DNA from: Candidatus Latescibacterota bacterium
Lineage (GTDB): Bacteria; Latescibacterota; UBA2968; UBA8231
Length of the DNA stretch: 11,760 nt
Assembly: GCA_022819745.1 (NCBI GenBank)
Contig: JAJEGS010000044.1
Location: 1-11,760 of the forward strand
Direction of reading: 5' to 3'
In this document: one piece after another, positions 1 through 7,515 of the stretch
Position numbering within the stretch: position 1 is the stretch's first letter
Layout: every line of letters begins with the position of its first letter
The notes under the pieces: model-generated
The model's database searches: none
What the model was told of the DNA's origin: nothing
Seen by the model: only the letters and a program-made list of their open reading frames with translations
Program-made: the position numbers and the translations under genes

Positions 1-2
1 AG

Positions 3-140
3 GAGGATGCCGGCGGTGGTTTGAATGCGGGATTGGGGTATCAGTGGAACCAGTTGGTGTTCGACTATGCGTATGACATTGGGTTGGATTTGACCGAGAC
101 CAATGGCGCTCATCGGTTCTCATTCGCATACGAATTCTAA
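3..140 (+). CDS. C-terminal end of an outer-membrane beta-barrel protein (partial, 5' end outside window)
   Basis: An open frame enters from the left edge and stops with TAA at 138-140, giving the last 45 residues of a protein. The visible part alternates polar and hydrophobic/aromatic residues (LGYQWNQLVFDYAYDIG, then HRFSFAYEF) and ends in Phe. That is the usual C-terminal beta-signal of an outer-membrane barrel recognised by the BAM complex. The pattern of a Tyr/Trp strand followed by a 'THRFSxxYxF'-like last strand resembles the PorV/UPF0164-type barrels, but only two to three strands are visible, so the family is a guess. It lies 77 bases before the TPR gene on the same strand and may belong to the same envelope operon. 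The AT-rich gap has no obvious terminator. Confidence 0.6.
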   Translation, partial: EDAGGGLNAGLGYQWNQLVFDYAYDIGLDLTETNGAHRFSFAYEF

Positions 141-217
141 ATAAAATAAAATCCCTGATAAACCCTGAATAAACTCCAACTAAAACTATAAACATAGGGT
201 AACAAGGAGATACACAA
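141..217 (+). promoter_or_regulatory. AT-rich leader of the TPR-ExbB-ExbD operon with Shine-Dalgarno
   Basis: This 77-base gap is strongly A-rich. It has a small direct repeat (ccctgataaa at 153-162 and ccctgaataaa at 163-173), a TATAAA at 187-192 with no good -35 partner at 17 bases, and a clear AAGGAGA ribosome binding site at 204-210, seven bases before the ATG at 218. An in-frame TAA at 200-202 rules out a more upstream start for the next gene. Whether a promoter lies here or transcription reads through from the barrel gene cannot be decided. Confidence 0.35.
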
Positions 218-3200
218 ATGACGGTCTGGGCCGGACTTATCGCGCTGGGATTGGGGCTAGGAGCTAGCCTTTTTCTACCGGTGCCGCAAAATCTGAAGAC
301 CAGTTTTGACGCCGGACAATCTCTCTACGCCCTTGGCGAGTTTGAAGGGGCGATCATCGAGTACTCAAAGATCGTCAAGTTTGACAGCAAGGCTGTGCGT
401 ACTGACAGTGTGCGGGTAGTGTTTGGCAACGACTTGGAATTGCCCGTAGTCGCGGCAGCTTGGTATCAGCTAGGCAACGCCTACAAAAAGAGCGGGCAAC
501 ACGAAGAAGCAGTGGAAGCCTATCGCCAAGTTCTCGACGTAGGCAGCGTAGCCGAGGATTTCAAGTCACTGGTGCAGTTCCAAGTTGCCGAGACTCGCTT
601 CCTCGCCAAAGAGTATGGCGAGGCAGCAAAGGAATACAAGCGCTACGTCGAGTTATTCCCTGAGACGCCGGAAGCTGGCAAGGCGTATTTTTACGCGGGC
701 TGGAGCGAGTTTAATACAAAAGAGTACGACCAATCCATCGAAACACTCAACGGCATGTTGGCGGCTTATCCGCAAGATCGCTATGCGCCGGATTCGCAGT
801 TTCGTATCGCCAGTTCCTTTTACGAGAAGGGCGAGTATGCTAAAGCCGTTGAGATGGCCCAGACAGTCCTTGATAAGTATCCCAATAGTCCCGTCATTGC
901 CCAAGCCCTTTATCTGGAGGCCAATGCCTACGACCAGATGGGGCGCGACGAGGAGGCAATTAAAGCCTACCGCGATGTGCGTAATCTCTACGACCGGATG
1001 TTTGAACTCTTGCGCGGTTCGTTTCGCGAGGGTAAAAATGTCGATTTTGAAAACTATCGACAGCTTTTTGAGACTTCCTCATTGCGCGTCGCTGAGATTT
1101 TCCGCAAAACAGACCAATTTGAGGAAGCCTACCAAGAGTTGATCGCCGCCCAAGAAACTGCCGAGGAACGTTTTTATAAAGCCAAGGTGCAGATGAGAAT
1201 CGGTGACAACTACATGGAGTGGGAAAAGTTCGACGAGGCGTGGACTGCCTACAACCAAGTGATTGAACTCTACGGGGATACTCCTTATCCGCCGAATGCT
1301 CAGTATCAGAAAGGCGAAGCCAAGTACTTCGCTGGAGACTACGCTGCTGCCCGCGAAGACTACCTACAACTGTTGGTGGACTACCCGGATAGTGAGACGG
1401 GTTTGCGCTCCGCAGCGCTCTATAGTGCAGGCTGGTCTGCGGAGAAACTCGGCGCGACCGATCAGGCTATCGCAAGCTACACGCAGGCAGTGGACAACTT
1501 TCCCCGCTCCGACCAAGCGCCGTTGTGCTTGTTGCGCATCGCTCGGCTAAACTACGAGCAGCAGAAAGTTGAGGCGGCCATTGAAGCCTACAAGGCTATA
1601 ACGGAAAGCTATCAGGATACTCGGCATACGGCTGATGCTTACTATGGCCTTGGTATTCTTTACCGAGACGAAGATCGGAAAGACGAAGCCATCGCTGCTT
1701 TTTCCAAGGTTGACCGCGATGCCCGCGAAACGTACATCGCCGCGCTGATTGAGGCGGCTAACCTCTACATTTCTCAAGATCGCATTGCCGAGGGGCGTGC
1801 GCTGCTCAATCAATTGTTGGAAGGCGTGACCGGCGACCGCGATTTGGAGGCTAGGGCCCATTTCCAGATGGCTCAACTCGACCTCAATAATAAAAATTAC
1901 GTCGATGCAGTCGATCGCTATACCATGGTGCTTGAAGAGTACCCAGAAAGCGATGTCATTCGCGACACCCGCTACGGACGTGCATTGGCCTATCACTATT
2001 CGGGCCGTTACGACCGAGCGTTGCTCGACTACAAGTGGTTATTGGACACCAAAATCCCCAAGGCAATGCAGCTAAAGGTTTCCTTCTCGATGGCACTGTC
2101 GTACTCTGCGGAAGGCAATGATGCCGATGCAGAGAAGCTGCTAAACGAAGTTATTGCTTCTGGAGACGAGAGCTTGGTACGTTCGGCGCGGCTGCAGCTA
2201 ATCTCAATGGCCGAGAAGAAGGGCAATCCAGAGGAAGCAGTGCGCATCTATGAAGAGATGTTGGCTACTACTACCTCCAGTGAAGACCGGGAGCGTTTAC
2301 TAATTCGCTTGGCCAATGCCTACTTCAAACTAGATAAGTTCCAACAGAGCATTGAAGCAGCTCAGGAACTCATCGACTTGGCCGTCAATGTCGAGAGCAT
2401 TGCCAACGCGCTCTTCGTCCAAGGTAACTGTTTCTACAGGTCGGAGCAGTTCGTCCAAGCGATTGCCACGTATAACACCATCATCGAAAACTACCCGCAG
2501 ATTGCTTGGGCCAAAAATGCCCAGTTCCAGATCGGCGTAGCTTATAACAGGCTATCGGCTAATGGCAATATTGACGTGCTGCCAGCGATGTCCCAAGCGT
2601 TCAATACCTACTACATCCAATATCCTGACGACGAGCGCGCTGTGCATGCCTATTACTACGATGCTTGGGCGCACTATCGGATGGGTAAATGGCGCGACGC
2701 CAGCGATATTTTTGCTAGCCTAGCAGATAAGTATCCGCAGTCCCGCTATGCATCTGAGGCGCTTTTTCGCGCTGGCGATGCCCTGTTTAACATGACCAAT
2801 AGAAGCGGCGTGGAGAACAAAAACCAGCACTACATAGATGCTATGGTTTACTACGACCGAATTATTAGGCGCTATCCTCAGTCGAGCCATATGGACGATG
2901 CCCTCTACAACAAGGCTTGGTGCCTGATCAACCTCGACCGCAAGGAAGAAGCGGTGCCAATTTTCGAGAGAATAGTCGCTGAACATCCCAACGGTACGTA
3001 TGGGGCACGCAGCCAATTTACGCTCGGAGATTACTATTACGGCCTCAAGGATTACGAGAAGGCCACCGCAAGCTATCAGACTTTCTTAGATCGCTTTCCC
3101 GCTGACAAGTTGACTGCCCAAGATCGAGCGCTGCCGAACAAGGCAAGGACTCTGCTCGGACATTTGGCTGAGATCGATGCCTATAATCTTTATGCAACGG

Positions 3201-3463
3201 GTGAACAGCTTTTGGCTGAGAAAAATTACGACGAGGCAATGGCGGTCTTCAAGGAAGTGCAGCAGAAGTATCCCAAGAGCGATCAGGCTGTCAATTCACT
3301 AGTCAACATCGGTGCCGCCTATATGGCCCAAGAGGAATTCCGTCAGGCTGGTGCCGTCTTTCAGGAGGTCGTCGACAACTATGGCGACAACCCCAAATAC
3401 GTGACGCAGGTGGACTATGCCAGAGAGCAGCTACAGGTAATGCAGGAAGCTCGCGTCCTCTAA
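218..3463 (+). CDS. Very long tetratricopeptide-repeat (TPR) envelope protein, 1081 aa
   Basis: Residues 3-22 form one hydrophobic segment rich in Leu, Gly and Ala that could be a signal peptide or signal anchor. It lacks the usual Lys/Arg before it and has no lipobox Cys. The rest is a chain of more than twenty degenerate TPR units of 33-37 residues, seen as repeated patterns such as A..Y..G..Y...G.Y..A...Y..v...YP.S..A (for example around residues 79-107, 150-185, 190-225 and 985-1060). TPR solenoids bind proteins; no catalytic domain is visible. The many 'YP-S/D' turns resemble the TPRs of BamD and CpoB/YbgF, the latter a partner of the Tol-Pal/TonB machinery, which fits the ExbB-ExbD genes following 43 bases downstream. 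I infer a periplasmic scaffold for the motor. The ATG has an AAGGAGA site and is the first possible start after an in-frame stop. The exact partner is unknown. Confidence 0.85.
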   Translation: MTVWAGLIALGLGLGASLFLPVPQNLKTSFDAGQSLYALGEFEGAIIEYSKIVKFDSKAVRTDSVRVVFGNDLELPVVAAAWYQLGNAYKKSGQHEEAVEAYRQVLDVGSVAEDFKSLVQFQVAETRFLAKEYGEAAKEYKRYVELFPETPEAGKAYFYAGWSEFNTKEYDQSIETLNGMLAAYPQDRYAPDSQFRIASSFYEKGEYAKAVEMAQTVLDKYPNSPVIAQALYLEANAYDQMGRDEEAIKAYRDVRNLYDRMFELLRGSFREGKNVDFENYRQLFETSSLRVAEIFRKTDQFEEAYQELIAAQETAEERFYKAKVQMRIGDNYMEWEKFDEAWTAYNQVIELYGDTPYPPNAQYQKGEAKYFAGDYAAAREDYLQLLVDYPDSETGLRSAALYSAGWSAEKLGATDQAIASYTQAVDNFPRSDQAPLCLLRIARLNYEQQKVEAAIEAYKAITESYQDTRHTADAYYGLGILYRDEDRKDEAIAAFSKVDRDARETYIAALIEAANLYISQDRIAEGRALLNQLLEGVTGDRDLEARAHFQMAQLDLNNKNYVDAVDRYTMVLEEYPESDVIRDTRYGRALAYHYSGRYDRALLDYKWLLDTKIPKAMQLKVSFSMALSYSAEGNDADAEKLLNEVIASGDESLVRSARLQLISMAEKKGNPEEAVRIYEEMLATTTSSEDRERLLIRLANAYFKLDKFQQSIEAAQELIDLAVNVESIANALFVQGNCFYRSEQFVQAIATYNTIIENYPQIAWAKNAQFQIGVAYNRLSANGNIDVLPAMSQAFNTYYIQYPDDERAVHAYYYDAWAHYRMGKWRDASDIFASLADKYPQSRYASEALFRAGDALFNMTNRSGVENKNQHYIDAMVYYDRIIRRYPQSSHMDDALYNKAWCLINLDRKEEAVPIFERIVAEHPNGTYGARSQFTLGDYYYGLKDYEKATASYQTFLDRFPADKLTAQDRALPNKARTLLGHLAEIDAYNLYATGEQLLAEKNYDEAMAVFKEVQQKYPKSDQAVNSLVNIGAAYMAQEEFRQAGAVFQEVVDNYGDNPKYVTQVDYAREQLQVMQEARVL

Positions 3464-3506
3464 CTTCTGCTTTTTGCGTCCTAACTCTTAAGGAAGGAAA
3501 AAGAAA

Positions 3507-4160
3507 ATGATTGAACTTTTTCGCGAAGGCGGACCTTTCATGTATCCTTTGGGACTCTGGTCTATGCTTTCCATTGCGTTCTTTCTCGAGCGCATTTGGA
3601 CGTATGCAAGGCTGCGCTCCGAGGACGAATTGGCCGAAATCACCAATGACATCAACGCACGTATAGACTCGGGTGCTTCCATTGACCAACTCAAGGAATA
3701 CTGTGCCGAAGTTGGCAAGCTAGAAGGCGAGGTGTACGGTGAGGGGATTGAGCGCTTCGAACACTTGTCGCGTGAACAACGCACGATGGAGGAGATGCGC
3801 GAGGAAATGAACGGCTCGGTTGAACGCGCTGCCTTGGGATATCTCGAACGGTATCTGGCCGTTATCGACTTCGTGTCTAAGTCCGTGGTGTTGCTCGGCC
3901 TGCTGGGCACGGTCAACGGTATGATCAATGCGTTTGAAGGTATTGCGGAAAAGGGGCTTGGTGAGCCGACGATCGTCGCCGCAGGTATTTCCGAAGCGCT
4001 GATCACTACAGTTACCGGTCTGGTGATCGCCGTGCCTTCAATTGCTATCTTCACGTACTTTAGCAACCGCGCCACGGGCAAGTCTGTGGAGTTTGAAGCA
4101 TATGGCCACGGTTTTGTGGACGCTCTGTTACGTCGTTGGCAAGGTACGCAAGCTGCCTAA
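3507..4160 (+). CDS. MotA/TolQ/ExbB proton-channel family protein, 217 aa
   Basis: This is the proton-channel stator subunit of a TonB/Tol-type motor in the inner membrane. There are three hydrophobic segments: about residues 9-28, 117-143 and 161-186. A cytoplasmic loop between the first two (about 30-115) is rich in charged helix. The family signature is clear: GLLGTVNGMINAFEGIA (131-147) and GISEALITTVTGL (160-172). By comparison with E. coli ExbB, T135 matches T148, E163 matches E176 and T168 matches T181, so the polar channel residues are kept. The Ala-Pro that normally precedes the GLxGTV motif is Val-Val here, and D121 and K125 lie at the start of that helix, which is unusual. The start has an AGGAAGG site at 3491-3497. 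The ExbD gene follows after 29 bases. The sequence alone does not decide between the names TolQ and ExbB. Confidence 0.93.
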   Translation: MIELFREGGPFMYPLGLWSMLSIAFFLERIWTYARLRSEDELAEITNDINARIDSGASIDQLKEYCAEVGKLEGEVYGEGIERFEHLSREQRTMEEMREEMNGSVERAALGYLERYLAVIDFVSKSVVLLGLLGTVNGMINAFEGIAEKGLGEPTIVAAGISEALITTVTGLVIAVPSIAIFTYFSNRATGKSVEFEAYGHGFVDALLRRWQGTQAA

Positions 4161-4189
4161 GGCGGCTCTTCTTAGGAGGCATTAAATAG

Positions 4190-4597
4190 ATGGCTGATAG
4201 AGTAGAAAAAAAAGAACTGACCATGCCCGATCTGACTCCGATGATTGACGTGGTCTTTCAGCTACTCATCTTCTTCATGGTGACGGCTGTGTTCGCCATT
4301 ACTCCGGGTTTGGATATTAAATTGCCCGAAGCCGAAGAGGCTCAGGCTCCGGAAAAGGAGAACCTTTTTATTGTCGTGGATCAGGATGGCAACATGAAGC
4401 TGAACCACAAGTCGGTGACCTTTGCAACTCTCAAAGAGGAATTGCAAGCGAAGAGACAGCTGTTGGACAACACCACGATGATTATCATCCAAGGAGACGA
4501 GCGCTCCACGCACGGGCAAATCGTCCAAATCATGGACATTGCTCGCCAAGTAGGTGTCATCGATCAGGTCATCGCCACGGAACCGCAGCGTAATTGA
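4190..4597 (+). CDS. ExbD/TolR family biopolymer transport protein, 135 aa
   Basis: This is the second motor subunit, with one transmembrane helix and a periplasmic domain. The short cytoplasmic N-terminus leads into the family signature DLTPMIDVVFQLLIFFMVT (14-32). D20 lines up with the proton-carrying Asp25 of E. coli ExbD. The periplasmic part (about 45-130) has the expected pattern: a 'LPEAE' segment after the membrane, a strand with 'VVDQDGNMKLN', a helix 'LKEELQAK', 'IIIQGDERSTHGQIVQIMDIARQVG' spread over 97-121, and a final strand 'DQVIATEP'. Length matches the family. It has a strong AGGAGG site at 4174-4179. It is co-directional with ExbB and with the TonB-like gene 37 bases downstream, so the three almost certainly work as one complex. 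Confidence 0.94.
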   Translation: MADRVEKKELTMPDLTPMIDVVFQLLIFFMVTAVFAITPGLDIKLPEAEEAQAPEKENLFIVVDQDGNMKLNHKSVTFATLKEELQAKRQLLDNTTMIIIQGDERSTHGQIVQIMDIARQVGVIDQVIATEPQRN

Positions 4598-4620
4598 ATG
4601 AGGTTTCTAGGCCCTTCCAA

Positions 4621-4628
4621 GAGGGGGA
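4621..4628 (+). promoter_or_regulatory. Ribosome binding site supporting a GTG start
   Basis: GAGGGGGA lies six bases before the GTG at 4635. It supports that GTG as the start of the TonB-like/DUF4159 gene. The next in-frame ATG (residue 19, inside the first membrane helix) would remove the cytoplasmic positively charged N-terminus, so the GTG is preferred. Confidence 0.6.
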
Positions 4629-4634
4629 AAGACT

Positions 4635-5996
4635 GTGGTAGACGAGTATAAAAAAGCAGTACAGGCCCAGCGCCAAAAAACGGCCTATATGGCTGTCGGT
4701 GCGGCCTTTCTCATTCACGTACTTTTCATCTTATCCAAGTGGGTGGTAATCGCCGCCGGTTTGGCGGGTGCTGGGGTGCTGATATACGCCCTATATACGG
4801 CTACCACTGGCCGCCGGCTGAGCATGAGCGTGGCCTTTGTGCTCTCGGTAGCCATCCACACTGGCGTCTTCGTTTACGATTATCTCTTTGGCATTGGCGA
4901 AGCACAGGAAAAGGAGGCGCTTATTATTTTTCGTGCTCCTCCGCCCATTCTCGAAAAGAACTTCGACTTAGCCAAGCGACCTGAGATATCCGAAGTGCAG
5001 ATGGAGATGCTACAGTCGATGGCCCCACCGGATTTACCGCAGGATATATCGGCGATAGCTGATGTTAGCGCGGTAGGTAGCGACCTGCTGAGTTCGGTCT
5101 TACCCGGTACGCAGGTCTTGGGTGCCTTTTCAGGTGCCAAGGCCGAAGAGTTGGCCTTCGACGAGGTCGCGATGATCGAATTGGCGGAAACGTCGGCACC
5201 AGTACAAGAGGCTCTGAGCCTGAGGCACGAATTACTCAATGTCGGCGATTTAGACATCGGCCGCTATCAAGCGATCTTGATTCATGATCCCGACAATAAA
5301 CGCAATATCCGCGGCTTTTTTAACATGACAGTCATTGACTACGATATCGCAGACAAGAATCGCGATCGATTCCCAACTGCGGTAGAGGAGTTGATGCGCT
5401 ATATGCGCGACCATACCCAAATTAATGCCCGCATCGAGGGCACGACCTTGGAATTTTCGGATCCGCGCATCATGGACGCCCCCATGATTTATGTGACGGG
5501 CAACGATGCTGTCTTGCAAATCAGCGATACAGAGAAAACCAACCTAGGCGACTATCTCAAGAATGGTGGTTTTCTCTATGCCGAGGAAATCCGCCAAAGC
5601 GACTCTGAGAACGGACTTGACGGCAAAGAAGCTGGGGTTTCGGGTACGCCGTTTGACCGCCAGTTCAAGGCCCTGATGAAAGATCCGCTGGTGCTGGGTA
5701 GTGACGGCTCCAAGTGGCAGAAAGTGCCCAAGAGCCACCCGCTCTACTATAGCTTCTGGGATTTTCCCGATGGTCCGCCTATGGGCGGCGCACCGGCTGG
5801 CAATGTGTTTGATTTGGAGATGTTGGAACTGCGCGGTCGGGTTGCGGTGGTCTTCAGCGACCTAAATATTAGTTGGTACTGGGGAGACCCGCTGGCCGAT
5901 GCACGAGAGCGCGGGTTGCAGTTCGGGGTCAACCTAATCGTCTATGCGTTGACTCAGCCGGGCGGCATCGCTAATGTGACCCAGTTTACTCAATAA
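4635..5996 (+). CDS. TonB/TolA-like membrane anchor fused to a C-terminal DUF4159 domain, 453 aa
   Basis: Starting at GTG, the N-terminus (K6, K7, R13, K15) is followed by three hydrophobic segments: about 17-34, 36-54 and 62-85. R60-R61 precede the third, so the positive-inside rule puts the rest in the periplasm. The third helix reads LSVAIHTGV (70-78), in which S71 and H75 have the Ser-x3-His spacing of the helix by which E. coli TonB (S16/H20) and TolA touch ExbB/TolQ. A proline-containing linker follows (APPPILEKNFD at 101-111, MAPPDLPQD at 129-137). From about residue 209 to 445 the sequence fits DUF4159: 'PMIYVTGN' (283-290), 'LGDYLKNGGFLYAEEI' (304-319), 'FDRQFKALM' (340-348), 'KSHPLYYSFWDFP' (366-378), 'GRVAVVFSDLNISWYW' (401-416), 'GVNLIVYALT' (431-440). 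DUF4159 has no proven reaction. There is no TonB C-terminal domain. Last gene of the operon. The domain calls come from motif recognition, not a search. Confidence 0.82.
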   Translation: MVDEYKKAVQAQRQKTAYMAVGAAFLIHVLFILSKWVVIAAGLAGAGVLIYALYTATTGRRLSMSVAFVLSVAIHTGVFVYDYLFGIGEAQEKEALIIFRAPPPILEKNFDLAKRPEISEVQMEMLQSMAPPDLPQDISAIADVSAVGSDLLSSVLPGTQVLGAFSGAKAEELAFDEVAMIELAETSAPVQEALSLRHELLNVGDLDIGRYQAILIHDPDNKRNIRGFFNMTVIDYDIADKNRDRFPTAVEELMRYMRDHTQINARIEGTTLEFSDPRIMDAPMIYVTGNDAVLQISDTEKTNLGDYLKNGGFLYAEEIRQSDSENGLDGKEAGVSGTPFDRQFKALMKDPLVLGSDGSKWQKVPKSHPLYYSFWDFPDGPPMGGAPAGNVFDLEMLELRGRVAVVFSDLNISWYWGDPLADARERGLQFGVNLIVYALTQPGGIANVTQFTQ

Positions 5997-6021
5997 ACAC
6001 TTTCAAGCAGCAAGAAGCTCG

Positions 6022-6054
6022 GATGCCCTATCGGTAAGCTACCGGTAGGGCATC
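6022..6054. terminator. Strong hairpin between convergent genes, probable terminator
   Basis: Arms 6022-6035 (gatgccctatcggt) and 6041-6054 (accggtagggcatc) pair over 14 positions, with a single G-U wobble and a five-base loop (aagct). On the + strand the stem is followed by attgttt, a weak T tract. On the - strand the following bases are not T-rich. It begins 25 bases after the DUF4159 gene stop and lies 24 bases beyond the aroA stop, so it most likely ends the + strand operon and may also block antisense read-through from aroA. Confidence 0.75.
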
Positions 6055-6078
6055 ATTGTTTCGACCATTCCCTTCCGC

Positions 6079-7362
6079 TCACGTCGATTTTCTTATATGA
6101 TCCCAGACGTCGAAGTATGTCGGAAAAGTTTTGCCGACGCATCCGGGGTCGTTGATGTAGATTCCGGGCACTCGCAATCCGACTAGAGCAAAACTCATAG
6201 CTACTCGGTGATCCTTATAGGTCTCGATGCTGCTACTTTTAGGTTTGGAAGGCATGATAGTAACGCCATCTCTGTGTTCTTTTACCGCTACACCGAGCCG
6301 ACGCAGTTGGGCAACCATAGCGGCAATCCGATCGGTTTCCTGCCAGCGCGTGTGCTCGATGTTGCGGATCCGCACAGGATTCTTGGCAAAGGGAGCGATT
6401 GCAGCTAGCGTCAGCGAGGTATCTGATATGGCCTTCATATCGACGTCGATTCCCCTGAGTTGGTCCGGCCCGATCACCTCAACTCCGCGAGTGTAACGGT
6501 TGACTGTGCAGCCCATTTTCTCGAGCACATCGACGAAGTGGATATCGCCTTGGGCTGAGTCGGCGGCAATGTCGGCTACGCGTACCCGACCACCGGTGAG
6601 CGCAGCGGCGGCAAAGAAGTACGAGGCGTTGGAAGCATCCGGCTCAATGGAGTAGGTCCGGGACGTATAGCATTGGCCGCCAGCGATGCGAAAGCGTCGG
6701 TACTCGTCGTGCTCGACCTCGACTCCAAATGCCTGCATTACCGCCATAGTGATGTCGATATATTCAGTCTTGAACTCGCTGACCATTTCGATTTCCAAGC
6801 CGTTGTCGGTATAGGGAGCGACGAGCAGCAGCGAAGTGAGGAACTGGCTACTCTTGCTGGCGTCGAGCCGGGTTTTTCCACCTCTGAACCCCTTGGCTTG
6901 CACCTCTATGGGCAGGCATCCATTGCGCGAGCGAGCGTCGATACCGAGTTGGCCGAGTGCGTCGAGTAGGTCGGCCATCGGGCGGCTCTGGCGCATGGGT
7001 GCGTCGCCGTCGATGATGAAGGTTCCATTGCCGAGCGCGACATAGCTTGTGATTGACCGAGAAGTAGTGCCCGAATTGCCGATGTACAGCTCGGCACCAT
7101 CGATGGGAATCCGTCCTCCATTGCCTGCGACCACAAAGCTGGCCGCCTTTGGATCGGCCTCTATAGAGACGCCGAGTTTGTGCAGCGCCTGGACCATGTA
7201 GTCAGTGTCGTCGCTAAAGAGTGCGCCGGTAAGGTGCGATTCTCCGTTGGCTAGTGCCGCGACCAGTAGTGCCCGGTTGGTATAGCTTTTGGACCCGGGA
7301 ACGGAGACTTCGGCGTCGAGAGGTTTTTGCAGAGGTTGTATTTCGAGCGAATCAGTGTTCAT
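6079..7362 (-). CDS. aroA: 5-enolpyruvylshikimate-3-phosphate synthase (3-phosphoshikimate 1-carboxyvinyltransferase), 427 aa
   Basis: It joins phosphoenolpyruvate to shikimate-3-phosphate, the sixth step of the cytoplasmic shikimate pathway to aromatic amino acids. The length equals the family norm (E. coli 427). Motifs run in order: PGSKSYTNRALL (22-33; K25 and R30 bind substrate), GNSGTTSRSI (95-104), RQSRPMADLLDALGQLG (124-140), SSQFLTSLLL (171-180), EPDASNASYFFAAAAL (240-255), D314 as the likely catalytic Asp, RWQETDRI (339-346, E342), YKDHRVAMSFAL (382-393) and DPGCVGKTFPTYF (405-417, K411). Two active-site positions differ from E. coli: S103 where E. coli has P101, and Q341 where E. 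coli has K340. The ATG start leaves about 19 residues before the PGSKS loop, as usual. No Shine-Dalgarno site is visible upstream. It is the only gene on this strand and may be transcribed alone. Confidence 0.95.
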   Translation of the reverse strand: MNTDSLEIQPLQKPLDAEVSVPGSKSYTNRALLVAALANGESHLTGALFSDDTDYMVQALHKLGVSIEADPKAASFVVAGNGGRIPIDGAELYIGNSGTTSRSITSYVALGNGTFIIDGDAPMRQSRPMADLLDALGQLGIDARSRNGCLPIEVQAKGFRGGKTRLDASKSSQFLTSLLLVAPYTDNGLEIEMVSEFKTEYIDITMAVMQAFGVEVEHDEYRRFRIAGGQCYTSRTYSIEPDASNASYFFAAAALTGGRVRVADIAADSAQGDIHFVDVLEKMGCTVNRYTRGVEVIGPDQLRGIDVDMKAISDTSLTLAAIAPFAKNPVRIRNIEHTRWQETDRIAAMVAQLRRLGVAVKEHRDGVTIMPSKPKSSSIETYKDHRVAMSFALVGLRVPGIYINDPGCVGKTFPTYFDVWDHIRKST

Positions 7363-7374
7363 GTTTAGCTAAAC
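7363..7374. repeat. Perfect 12-base palindrome directly upstream of the aroA start codon
   Basis: GTTTAGCTAAAC is fully self-complementary and touches the aroA ATG (complement of 7360-7362). In the aroA mRNA it fills positions -1 to -12, where a ribosome binding site would normally lie, and no GGAG-like sequence is seen. It could be an operator-like dimer site or chance; a palindrome of this length can occur by chance within several kilobases. Confidence 0.4.
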
Positions 7375-7500
7375 GTTGGGTGACATGATGCGAGCGGCAC
7401 GAGGCCATGCATAATCTGGTATCTCGCGGTGCTCTGAGCAATGCCTGATTATGAGGTCTTAGGCTGGAGGGTGTTGGTGTTTTCCTATACATTTATTCGC

Positions 7501-7507
7501 GAAAGGA
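7501..7507 (+). promoter_or_regulatory. Ribosome binding site that decides the start of the DapA-like gene
   Basis: GAAAGGA lies eight bases before the ATG at 7516. A longer frame opens at ATG 7441, but that ATG has no Shine-Dalgarno sequence. Its 25 extra residues are Trp/Tyr/Val/Phe-rich, have no counterpart in this family and precede the normal N-terminal strand. The 7516 start is therefore preferred. Confidence 0.55.
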
Positions 7508-7515
7508 ATGCGTCA

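Noticed and set aside
3453..3486. Near-repeat gcgtcctctaact / gcgtcctaact across the TPR gene stop
   Set aside because: Two short imperfect copies only, with no stem or longer repeat structure. Probably chance or a tiny local duplication.
3488..4081. 197-codon open frame on the - strand opposite the ExbB gene
   Set aside because: It is Ser/Arg/Ile-rich with no recognisable motif and lies wholly over the ExbB gene, which has clear family signatures and a ribosome site.
7471..7500. TTGGTG ... TATACA as a promoter for the DapA-like gene
   Set aside because: The two hexamers are only six bases apart, far from the 16-18 needed. No other convincing pair was found in the divergent aroA region.
7441..7515. 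N-terminal extension of the DapA-like protein from ATG 7441
   Set aside because: There is no Shine-Dalgarno before 7441 and the 25 residues have no family counterpart; GAAAGGA before ATG 7516 decides for the shorter form.
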